Assembly (NCBI GenBank): GCA_946008205.1
Contig: CAMGAZ010000006.1
Location: 1-17,709 of the forward strand
DNA length: 17,709 nucleotides
Origin: an uncultured Clostridium sp.
Lineage (GTDB): Bacteria; Bacillota; Clostridia; TANB77; CAG-508
Direction: 5' to 3'
The translations under genes were made by a program, and so were the position numbers. The notes beneath the pieces were generated by a model, which ran no database searches, was not told the origin of the DNA, and was given only the letters and a program-made list of their open reading frames with translations. Each line of letters opens with the position of its first letter. The first letter of the stretch is position 1. This document shows, piece by piece, positions 5,888 through 12,812 of this stretch.

Positions 5888-7849
5888 CTAATATTTTACT
5901 ACTAATTTGTTAAATTTAGAATTTATATAATTTTCTAATTTTGACATAAATTCTTCAGATTTTATCTCCTTTTTAGCCACCATATCCAATCCTTTTTCCC
6001 AGCTAGCTGTCAATTTTGGATTTAACATATCTGGCATTGAGTTGTTTACAATGTCATAAATAATTTCTCCTTTTTGAGTAGGAGTGATTATCTGTGTTTT
6101 ATCATTTATTTGAATATATTGTATCTTTTCTAATTTTTTTATTATCTCCGCTCTCGTTGCACTAGTTCCTATTCCTGCACCTTTGATTTGTTCTCGTAGT
6201 TCTTCGTCTTCAATTAGCTTTCCTGCATTTTCCATAGCCAGAATCATCGAACCTGAATTGTATCTTGTTGGTGGATTAGTTTGCGCCTCTTTTATTTCAT
6301 AGTTAATTGTATCTACTTCCTGACCTTTTTTTAGTTCTGCAAAAATATCTAAGTTATTTGATTCGTCTTGTCCATTTTCTTGATTTTTTTCCACATTTTG
6401 TGCATTAGCTGTGGATTTTCCTTTTAGAACCTCTAAGTATCCTTGTTTTAGGCAAACTTTTCCACTACTGCTTAACTCTTCTTTATATTCTCCATTTTGT
6501 ATCTCTATGGTTACAGAAACTTTGCTATATTCCGCTGGCGGATAAAATATTGCTAAAAATCTTTTTACAATAAGTTTATATACATTTTTTTGTAAATCTG
6601 ATAATTTTTCGTAGTTTTCAAACCCCTGTCCTGTAGGTATTAAAGCATAGTGATCTGTTATTTTACTGTCATTAACATATTTTGTTTTTATTAAATCTGT
6701 TGAATACTTTTCTTTTACCATCTTATTTAAATAATTTTGTATTTCTTCATCCTTGAACCCTTTTGCTATTCCATTTAAATTTTTAGTAATTACCTTTGCT
6801 ACAGCTGTTGATATTACTCTCGCATCAGTTCTTGGGTAAGTTACCAATTTTTTTTCGTATAAGTTTTGTATTATCTCTAATGTTTCATCCGGCTTTATTT
6901 TAAATCTTTTTGTACATTCATTTTGAATCTCCGCCAAATTAAATAATAAAGGCGCATTCTCTTTTTGTTTTGTCTTTTTAATTTCTTTAACTATTGCTTT
7001 TTTATTATTTACCTCCATAATAAATTCTTTGGCATCTTTTTCTTTTTTAAAACCATTTTCATTATATAATTTTGCTGAATCTTTTCTTGCCGAATTTTCT
7101 GTAACTTTCCATTCTGCTGTAAAAAATTTGTTTTCATCTTTTTTTCCAAAGCATCCTATAATTTTATAATATGGTACTTTTATAAAGTTTCTTATTTCTC
7201 TTTCCCTAGATACAACCATTCCAAGTACACAAGTCATAACTCTGCCTACTGATATGGATATTTTATCTTGATTTAGTTCTTTTGCTGCCCTTCTTCCATA
7301 TATTATTGTTAATAGTCTCGAAAAATTTATTCCTATCAAATAATCTTCTTTAGCTCTTAGATATGCACTGTCTGCTAAGCTATCATACTCATTTAGTTCC
7401 TTGGCTTCTTTGATTCCTCTTTTAATTTCTTCCTCTGTTTGAGAATCTATCCAAACTCTTTTTCTTTGCTTGTTTTTAACTCCAATCATTTGTTCAACTA
7501 GCCTATATATGTATTCTCCTTCTCTTCCCGAGTCAGTTGCTACATATATTGTTGATACATCTTCTCTATTTAATAATGTTTTAATTGTATCAAATTGTTT
7601 CTGTACATTTGATATAACCTCATACTTATATTCATTTGGAATAAATGGTAACGTATCTAGTCTCCAAAATTTCAACTTTTCATCATACTTTTCGGGATAC
7701 GACATTGTAACCAAATGTCCTACACACCAAGTTATTATCCATTCATTTGCTTCAAGATACCCATCTTTCCTGGAAGTATTAATATTTAATACTTTGGCAA
7801 ATTCCATTGCAACTGATGGTTTCTCTGTTATTAATATATTTTTTGACAT
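5888..7849 (-). CDS. topB: DNA topoisomerase III
   Basis: Type IA topoisomerase of 653 residues. It begins with a TOPRIM domain (metal-binding Glu9 in I-T-E-K-P-S, and A-T-D-S-G-R-E-G-E at 104-112), followed by the strand-passage core with S-V-G-R-V-M-T (200-206) and the active-site tyrosine in L-V-T-Y-P-R-T-D (Tyr338). Near the C-terminus are the conserved G-A-G-I-G-T-S-A-T-R-A-E-I-I segment and a W-E-K-G-L motif. The D-S-G-R-E-G-E form, rather than D-P-D-R-E-G-E, separates TopB from TopA. TopB cuts one strand and decatenates or resolves single-stranded intermediates. The protein ends just after the core, with no C-terminal zinc fingers. Relatives are common on conjugative elements, but nothing else here suggests one, so a chromosomal housekeeping copy is more likely. 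Confidence 0.95.
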   Translation of the reverse strand: MSKNILITEKPSVAMEFAKVLNINTSRKDGYLEANEWIITWCVGHLVTMSYPEKYDEKLKFWRLDTLPFIPNEYKYEVISNVQKQFDTIKTLLNREDVSTIYVATDSGREGEYIYRLVEQMIGVKNKQRKRVWIDSQTEEEIKRGIKEAKELNEYDSLADSAYLRAKEDYLIGINFSRLLTIIYGRRAAKELNQDKISISVGRVMTCVLGMVVSREREIRNFIKVPYYKIIGCFGKKDENKFFTAEWKVTENSARKDSAKLYNENGFKKEKDAKEFIMEVNNKKAIVKEIKKTKQKENAPLLFNLAEIQNECTKRFKIKPDETLEIIQNLYEKKLVTYPRTDARVISTAVAKVITKNLNGIAKGFKDEEIQNYLNKMVKEKYSTDLIKTKYVNDSKITDHYALIPTGQGFENYEKLSDLQKNVYKLIVKRFLAIFYPPAEYSKVSVTIEIQNGEYKEELSSSGKVCLKQGYLEVLKGKSTANAQNVEKNQENGQDESNNLDIFAELKKGQEVDTINYEIKEAQTNPPTRYNSGSMILAMENAGKLIEDEELREQIKGAGIGTSATRAEIIKKLEKIQYIQINDKTQIITPTQKGEIIYDIVNNSMPDMLNPKLTASWEKGLDMVAKKEIKSEEFMSKLENYINSKFNKLVVKY

Positions 7850-7894
7850 GTTTAATTGCTCTTTTCTATAGTTTTTGTTCTTGCAAATTTTTCA

Positions 7895-8722
7895 TTAGAT
7901 TATTATTATATCCATCTCAGATGTAAAATTGTTATTTCCATAAGCAAACACTACGTATAGTTTTTCATCTGGTCCGATAAAAAATGTAGATATATTTTCT
8001 ATTTGATATACATCACTATTAATATCTCTTCTATAAGTTTCAAATCCTGTTAATTGTATTTTATTTGCTTCTTTTATAGCTTGTGTTATCTCTGTGTTTA
8101 TTTTAGCAGTTAAATCATTTGTAGTTTTTTCTCTTTGTTCTAATGCATCATATATACTTACCTCTTTTTCTGTAACTAAATTATAGTTATATGTTTCTAC
8201 AATCGTCCTCTGAGCGTTAGAACCTTCTTTTAATGTTGATCTAATAATAACCGACAATATATCATTATTTATAAATCCAGTGTAATCTATGCTATATATG
8301 GTATAGTTTTTTACTCCTTCTAATATCTCTGTAGTTTTATTTGCAAATAATTTTTGAGTTACATTATTAAAGCCTGTAACTACATCGCCATTTATATTAA
8401 TTACGGGAATATGCACATCTAATTCATACTTGTTTTCTTCTGTCGCTTGGCTCTCATATACAGTATAAACAATCTCTTTTGTATCGTTTATCTTTTTTAT
8501 TTTGCTTGTATCATAATCGTTGAAATCAACTACATTATTGAATAAATTAGCAAAGTCTTTTTTTAATTCCTCCTGTGTTTTCTCTTCTATCGTCGTTCCG
8601 TTTGATTCTTTTTGTTCTTTACTAGTTCCAATCTTTAAGTCAAATTGAATAAATACCGCAGATATTATTGATATAACACATACAGCAGAAATCGCAATAT
8701 ACATTAATTTACTAGAATCCAT
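7895..8722 (-). CDS. Membrane-anchored protein with DUF3298/RsiV-PdaC-like extracytoplasmic domain
   Basis: A 275-residue protein with one N-terminal membrane segment (about 6-28), a polar linker (about 32-60) and an extracytoplasmic alpha/beta domain. The central and C-terminal parts (V-E-T-Y-N-Y-N-L-V-T-E-K-E-V-S-I-Y-D-A-L-E, then F-F-I-G-P-D-E-K-L-Y-V-V-F near the end) resemble the DUF4163/DUF3298 pair found in RsiV anti-sigma factors and PdaC-type proteins, which include lysozyme-binding members. No deacetylase catalytic domain is present and no sigma factor is adjacent, so it is probably a stand-alone sensor-like or lipid-facing protein. The ATG follows AAAGGA. It is the first gene of the operon with topB, 45 bp apart, and has a near-consensus promoter. 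The family call is moderate; the membrane topology is clear. Confidence 0.6.
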   Translation of the reverse strand: MDSSKLMYIAISAVCVISIISAVFIQFDLKIGTSKEQKESNGTTIEEKTQEELKKDFANLFNNVVDFNDYDTSKIKKINDTKEIVYTVYESQATEENKYELDVHIPVININGDVVTGFNNVTQKLFANKTTEILEGVKNYTIYSIDYTGFINNDILSVIIRSTLKEGSNAQRTIVETYNYNLVTEKEVSIYDALEQREKTTNDLTAKINTEITQAIKEANKIQLTGFETYRRDINSDVYQIENISTFFIGPDEKLYVVFAYGNNNFTSEMDIIII

Positions 8723-8751
8723 TTTTCGTCCTTTCCATAGTATTTTTGGGT

Positions 8752-8780
8752 ATTATAACATTATTCGTATAAAATTTCAA
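8752..8780 (-). promoter_or_regulatory. Predicted sigma-A promoter of the DUF3298-topB-patatin operon
   Basis: On the minus strand TTGAAA (8775-8780) and TATAAT (8752-8757) are separated by 17 bp; transcription would start near 8745, about 23 nt before the start codon. An 11-bp palindrome TATCT-A-AGATA (8793-8803) lies just upstream of the -35 box and could be an operator. Confidence 0.75.
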
Positions 8781-8828
8781 TTGGTAATCTGTTATCTAAG
8801 ATATCACATCGAAAATATAAGCAGTTTC

Positions 8829-8857
8829 TTGTATATAAGCCAAAAATTTGGTAATAC
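8829..8857 (+). promoter_or_regulatory. Predicted sigma-A promoter of the BofC-like gene
   Basis: TTGTAT (8829-8834) and TAATAC (8852-8857) are 17 bp apart on the plus strand, ahead of a GGAAGGA ribosome binding site and the ATG at 8897. The match is weaker than on the other strand of this divergent region, and a sporulation sigma factor could be used instead. Confidence 0.45.
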
Positions 8858-8896
8858 TAGCAATATATTACTTTGGAAGGATCTGGTATTTAGATT

Positions 8897-9476
8897 ATGG
8901 ATAAAAAAAAGGTAATTATTTTCATATTGATCATAATATTTACAATTATGTGTCTATTTTCAATATTAATGTATAACCTACTATCAGTTAACAATGCTGG
9001 TAATGCAAATTCTCAAAATATATCTAACATTCAAAATATACAGAATTCAGAAACAATACAAACAACTAGTTCTGAGGAAACTAAAATATCTCCCAATGCA
9101 ATTATAACTTTTTTTAAGCACTATAATGGATGCGGTCATACTGTTAAAGTCACAGAGAATGTACAGTATAATGAGGTTAACATGTCTAAAGCTGATTTTT
9201 CTGCCTCATACAGAGATTGGACTATCAATAAATTTACTAGTTCAGAAATTGAACTTTCTAAGAATTTTGATGGTAATTGTGGTGAGCATTTTTTTGTAAA
9301 ATCGAGCGACTCTGGATACATTAACATATACAATATAAATGACGATGGTTCTATAGATTTAATAGACTGCAATATCAATTAAGTATCTTTCTGACACGGA
9401 CATTGATGAGCTTGAAACTGGTGTGGCTTTGTACGGTAAAAATTCTTTAAATTCCTACATTGAAAATTTTGAATAG
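8897..9476 (+). CDS. BofC C-terminal-domain-like anchored protein, frameshifted near its 3' end
   Basis: The first frame (8897-9382, 161 residues) has an N-terminal membrane segment (about 5-30), an N/S/Q-rich linker (about 31-65) and a domain with H-Y-N-G-C-G-H and F-D-G-N-C-G-E-H-F followed by S-G-Y-I-N-I-Y. This cysteine-histidine pattern and the D-G-x-C-x-E-H-F/Y motif are typical of BofC C-terminal-like domains of Clostridia; Bacillus BofC controls SpoIVB in sporulation. The frame ends at D-L-I-D-C-N-I-N, but the +1 frame continues at once with K-Y-L-S-D-T-D-I-D-E-L-E-T-G and stops at 9474-9476 after Y-I-E-N-F-E, which is how such domains normally finish. So a 1-base gain or 2-base loss near 9365-9385 is likely. 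The full protein would have about 192 residues. The start is uncertain because the ribosome binding site lies about 15 nt upstream. Confidence 0.65.
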
Positions 9477-9494
9477 CTAATTAAACTTAAATGT

Positions 9495-9605
9495 AAAATA
9501 GGAAACTACTTTTATAAGTAAGACCTGTGCATTCCTTTTCAAAAAGTTTTAGACTTTCTGATAAGAGCATACATATCTTAAATTATAAAATTAATTTCCT
9601 ATTTT
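9495..9605. repeat. 111-bp hairpin (long imperfect inverted repeat) between convergent genes
   Basis: The arms 9495-9517 and 9583-9605 pair over 23 positions with two mismatches: AAAATAGGAAA with TTTCCTATTTT, then TTTTATAA with TTATAAAA. Inside them TAAGA (9519-9523) pairs with TCTTA (9576-9580). The 3' arm ends in a T-rich run on either strand. It lies between the end of the BofC-like gene and the end of pgsA, where a bidirectional terminator is expected, but it is much longer than usual. It could also be a remnant miniature inverted-repeat element; no clear target duplication is visible. Confidence 0.6.
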
Positions 9606-9615
9606 TATAAAATAA

Positions 9616-10188
9616 TTATTTGCTTATTATCTCTCTATCTTCTGCGCTTAAATCTTTTTTATTAACGTAGCCTTTTTGATAAAATTCTTTAAAATACATT
9701 AATAATGCAAATATTGTTAAAGCCAATGCTATATAGTAAATATATATATCTATACGCAATGCAAATTCAAAATAATTTACAATGAGAGATGTAACTATTG
9801 CTATGTAAAATACTACTGTTGCAAGTTTTCCATACCATCTGCTTGATACTACTAATTTTTTTCCATACAAAAATGATGCTCCCGCTACCATTATTGTTTC
9901 TTTTATGAATACAAGCGTTAATATCCAATATGGAATTATCCCTGCAAATGACAACGCTATTAATGTAGCTAATTGTGTACATTTATCTGCCAACGGATCT
10001 ATTAGCTTTCCAAAATTCGTTATAAAATTGAATTTTCTGGCTATAAATCCATCTAATATATCTGTAATACCTGAAATTGTTAAAAATATAAATGCAGCAA
10101 TATAATTTTCGTTAACTATAGATATGAATATAGGCGGTATTAGTATAAATCTACACATTGTTAAGATATTTGGTACATGTTTAAACAC
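9616..10188 (-). CDS. pgsA: CDP-diacylglycerol-glycerol-3-phosphate 3-phosphatidyltransferase
   Basis: PgsA makes phosphatidylglycerophosphate, the precursor of phosphatidylglycerol, in the membrane. The 190-residue protein has the complete CDP-alcohol phosphatidyltransferase signature D-G-x-x-A-R-x8-G-x3-D-x3-D at residues 46-68 (Asp46, Gly47, Ala50, Arg51, Gly60, Asp64, Asp68). It also has several hydrophobic helices and the expected N-terminus H-V-P-N-I-L-T-M-C-R-F. Translation starts at GTG (10186-10188), 8 nt after a strong GGAGG, which fixes the start. It lies 63 bp after clpE on the same strand and is probably cotranscribed. In that gap ACCAGTG and CACTGG can pair, but no U-run follows, so it is not a convincing terminator. 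Confidence 0.92.
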   Translation of the reverse strand: MFKHVPNILTMCRFILIPPIFISIVNENYIAAFIFLTISGITDILDGFIARKFNFITNFGKLIDPLADKCTQLATLIALSFAGIIPYWILTLVFIKETIMVAGASFLYGKKLVVSSRWYGKLATVVFYIAIVTSLIVNYFEFALRIDIYIYYIALALTIFALLMYFKEFYQKGYVNKKDLSAEDREIISK

Positions 10189-10251
10189 TTTTTTTCCTCC
10201 ATATTTTAGTATAACCCAGTGTTAATTTTTCGTAGACCACTGGTATAAGTA

Positions 10252-12552
10252 TTATTGAATTGAAAATTTCAATTTATCATTTTCTTTATCATAATCTACT
10301 AATACTTTGTTTCCATTTAATAGTTCTGATTTTAATATCATGTCTGATAGTTCATCTTCTACATATCTTTGAATAGCTCTTCTTAAAGGTCTTGCACCAT
10401 ATTTTAAATCTGTTCCTTTTGATAATACATAATTTTTAGCTTCATTTGTAAGTATTAGTCCAATGTTTCTATCATTTAATACTTTTTGTGTATCTCCTAT
10501 CATTAAGTCTACTATTTGTAATAATTGTTCATTTGTTAGTGAATCAAATGCTACTATTTCATCCACTCTATTTAGGAATTCAGGTCTGAATAGCTCTTTT
10601 AGAGCTCCTAGCATTTTATTTTTTGAAGCTTCAGATGTTCCTCCAAATCCTATTGAATTTGTATTAAGATTTGACCCTGCATTTGAAGTCATAATTATAA
10701 TCGTATTTTCGAAACTAACAGTATTTCCTTGAGCATCTGTCAATCTTCCATCATCCAATACCTGCAATAAAATATTAAATACATCACTATGTGCTTTTTC
10801 TATTTCATCTAATAATATGATAGAATATGGGTTTCTCTTTACTCTTTCTGTTAGTTGTCCTGCATCATCGTAGCCTACATATCCTGGAGGTGCACCAATT
10901 AATTTAGCAGTAGAGTTGCTTTCCATATATTCAGACATATCAAAACGAATTATCGATTTTTCACTTCCAAACATTTCATATGCTAGTGCTTTTGCAAGCT
11001 CTGTCTTTCCAACTCCTGTTGGTCCAACAAATATAAATGATGGTGGCCTTTTCGTGCTCTTTAATCCGACTCTATTTCTTCTAATAGCTCTTGCAACTGC
11101 CTCTACAGCTTCATTTTGTCCAATTATTCTCTTATGCAAATTCGCTTCCAAATTAAGTAATTTTTTTGTTTCTTCTTCAGTAATTTTATTTACTGGTATT
11201 TTTGTCCAATTTTCAATTACATTTGCAATATCCTGTACAGTAAGCTCTTTGGGTTTCATTCTCTTCTTTAATGCATCTATTTGGTCAAGCAATGAACATT
11301 CTTGTGTTTTTAATTCCGCTGCTTTTTGATAATCCTCTGTAGAATCTGCTTGTGCCGCTTCTTCTTTCTTTGCTTGAACTTCTTTTAGCTGATTGTTCAA
11401 TACTTCTAAATCGTATAAATCTTTGTCATTTAAATTTATTTTTGAACACGCTTCGTCTAATATATCTATGGCTTTATCAGGCAAAAACCTATCGTGAATA
11501 TATTTTTCAGACATATTAACTGTTTTTGATATTATATCATTTGAAATTTTTACATGGTGATAGTCTTCATAGTATTGTTTTATTCCCTGTAAAATTGCAA
11601 TTGTATCAGTAACAGATGGTTCTTCCACGATAATAGGTTGGAATCTTCTTTCTAAAGCTGTATCCTTTTCAATATATTTTCTGTATTCTTTTAATGTAGT
11701 TGTTCCTATAAGTTGAATTTCCCCATTAGCTAGAGATGGTTTTAATATATTTGCCGCATTCATAGAATGTTCTGCATCACCGGCGCCTATTATATTATGA
11801 ATTTCATCAATTACTAATATAATATTTCCATCATTCTTACATTCATCAATTATTGCCTTCATTCTGGCTTCAAATTGGCCTCTAAATTGAGTTCCAGCTA
11901 TTACCGCAGTCATATCTAAAAGATATACCTCTTTATTTAGTAATTTGGCAGGTACATTACCGCTTGCAATTCTTAGTGCTAGTCCTTGAGCTATTGCAGT
12001 TTTTCCTACACCAGGTTCTCCAATTAAACATGGATTATTTTTAGAACGCCTATTTAAAATTTGAATCATTCTTTCAATTTCTTTATCTCTTCCAATTACT
12101 CTTCCATACGTATCTAATGTTTTTCTCTTTTTATTTTGCTTAGTTTTCTCTTTTACCTTTTGCGTGCCATTAGAAGAATAATTTGAAGATTCTTCAGAAG
12201 TCTCATTGCTTGGCCTAAATCCAAATATTCCCGAAAATATTGACCCTAAAGGGACTCCCTGTCCTTGAGCATCCATATCTGCATTTTCGTCATTAATCAT
12301 GTTAGAAATTTCTTCTTCATCAATATCATTCATATTTACAGATAGATTTTTAAACATATCATCTAGTTTGTTTGTAAGGTCTTGTATATCTTTTTCAGAC
12401 AGGTTAGCTTGCTTAGCCATTGTATCTATTGGATTTATACCTCTTTTTTTAGCACAATCGTAACAAAGGCCTTCTAGCTCTTTTTTACCATCTTTCCCTT
12501 GTTTGTCTATAAAAATTACTGCTGTATTTTTCTTGCAAATTGAACATAACAT
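10252..12552 (-). CDS. clpE: Clp ATPase with N-terminal zinc finger (ClpE-type unfoldase)
   Basis: An HSP100 AAA+ unfoldase of 766 residues that should feed substrates to ClpP. The N-terminus holds a four-cysteine zinc finger (Cys3, Cys6, Cys30, Cys33) in place of the ClpC N-domain, the hallmark of ClpE. A low-complexity linker to about residue 145 precedes AAA domain 1 (Walker A G-E-P-G-V-G-K-T at 178-185, Walker B L-V-I-D-E at 246-250). A coiled middle region with a UVR-like stretch follows (about 405-430), then domain 2 (Walker A G-P-T-G-V-G-K-T at 510-517, Walker B L-L-D-E at 580-583). The ClpP-docking loop I-G-F is at 634-636. The ATG lies after AGGAG at somewhat long spacing and leaves the zinc finger intact. 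It is the first gene of an operon with pgsA. No CtsR or CIRCE operator was seen. ClpC with an unusual N-terminus is the alternative name. Confidence 0.88.
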   Translation of the reverse strand: MLCSICKKNTAVIFIDKQGKDGKKELEGLCYDCAKKRGINPIDTMAKQANLSEKDIQDLTNKLDDMFKNLSVNMNDIDEEEISNMINDENADMDAQGQGVPLGSIFSGIFGFRPSNETSEESSNYSSNGTQKVKEKTKQNKKRKTLDTYGRVIGRDKEIERMIQILNRRSKNNPCLIGEPGVGKTAIAQGLALRIASGNVPAKLLNKEVYLLDMTAVIAGTQFRGQFEARMKAIIDECKNDGNIILVIDEIHNIIGAGDAEHSMNAANILKPSLANGEIQLIGTTTLKEYRKYIEKDTALERRFQPIIVEEPSVTDTIAILQGIKQYYEDYHHVKISNDIISKTVNMSEKYIHDRFLPDKAIDILDEACSKINLNDKDLYDLEVLNNQLKEVQAKKEEAAQADSTEDYQKAAELKTQECSLLDQIDALKKRMKPKELTVQDIANVIENWTKIPVNKITEEETKKLLNLEANLHKRIIGQNEAVEAVARAIRRNRVGLKSTKRPPSFIFVGPTGVGKTELAKALAYEMFGSEKSIIRFDMSEYMESNSTAKLIGAPPGYVGYDDAGQLTERVKRNPYSIILLDEIEKAHSDVFNILLQVLDDGRLTDAQGNTVSFENTIIIMTSNAGSNLNTNSIGFGGTSEASKNKMLGALKELFRPEFLNRVDEIVAFDSLTNEQLLQIVDLMIGDTQKVLNDRNIGLILTNEAKNYVLSKGTDLKYGARPLRRAIQRYVEDELSDMILKSELLNGNKVLVDYDKENDKLKFSIQ

Positions 12553-12596
12553 ATATATAAATTAACTCCTATTCTTATTTATTATTCAGCAATTAT

Positions 12597-12625
12597 ATAA
12601 TACTATAAAATTTAAAATTAGTCAA
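12597..12625 (-). promoter_or_regulatory. Predicted sigma-A promoter of clpE-pgsA
   Basis: On the minus strand TTGACT (12620-12625) and TATTAT (12597-12602) are 17 bp apart. Transcription from about 12590 would give a leader of some 38 nt with no repeat resembling a heat-shock operator. Confidence 0.7.
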
Positions 12626-12643
12626 CAAACCCATTTATTTCAT

Positions 12644-12672
12644 AAAAAAAGAGAGTAGTCCTCGGACTACTC
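12644..12672 (-). terminator. Intrinsic terminator between the STAND gene and clpE
   Basis: On the minus strand GAGTAGTCC (12664-12672) and GGACTACTC (12653-12661) form a perfect 9-bp stem with a very short loop, followed by a T-rich run (12644-12650). It ends transcripts from the STAND gene or from the small-RNA promoter just upstream. Confidence 0.85.
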
Positions 12673-12753
12673 AGCTCATGATTAATACTTAATATTAATA
12701 CAACAAACCACTTTTTTGTAAAATTATGTTATATTACTATAACTTCATCCTAC
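12644..12753 (-). ncRNA. Candidate small RNA of about 110 nt
   Basis: A near-consensus promoter (12760-12788) lies after the STAND gene and points at the terminator 12644-12672, with no coding frame longer than a few codons between them. The predicted transcript has three hairpins. The first is GTTATA-GTAA-TATAAC with a GNRA tetraloop (12728-12743). The second is ATTAATA-TTAAG-TATTAAT (12681-12699). The third is the terminator. It matches no known family that I recognise. It could equally be only the 3' end of the STAND mRNA, with a chance promoter in AT-rich DNA. Confidence 0.4.
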
Positions 12754-12759
12754 AAATTT

Positions 12760-12788
12760 AGTATACCATATGCAAAGTATTTTTTCAA
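12760..12788 (-). promoter_or_regulatory. Predicted sigma-A promoter inside the STAND-clpE intergenic region
   Basis: On the minus strand TTGAAA (12783-12788) and TATACT (12760-12765) are 17 bp apart, 25 bp after the STAND stop codon. Its transcript would run only about 110 nt to the terminator, which is why a small RNA is proposed. Confidence 0.5.
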
Positions 12789-12812
12789 TATATTAATAAA
12801 GCATTTTAAGAA

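Noticed and set aside
5888..7849. topB as a sign of an integrated conjugative element
   Set aside because: No relaxase, coupling protein, integrase or attachment site is seen in the window, and its neighbours look chromosomal.
10189..10251. Terminator between clpE and pgsA
   Set aside because: ACCAGTG and CACTGG can pair, but the loop is long and no U-run follows.
12553..12643. CtsR or CIRCE heat-shock operator ahead of clpE
   Set aside because: Neither a GGTCAAA tandem nor a TTAGCACTC/GAGTGCTAA inverted repeat is present.
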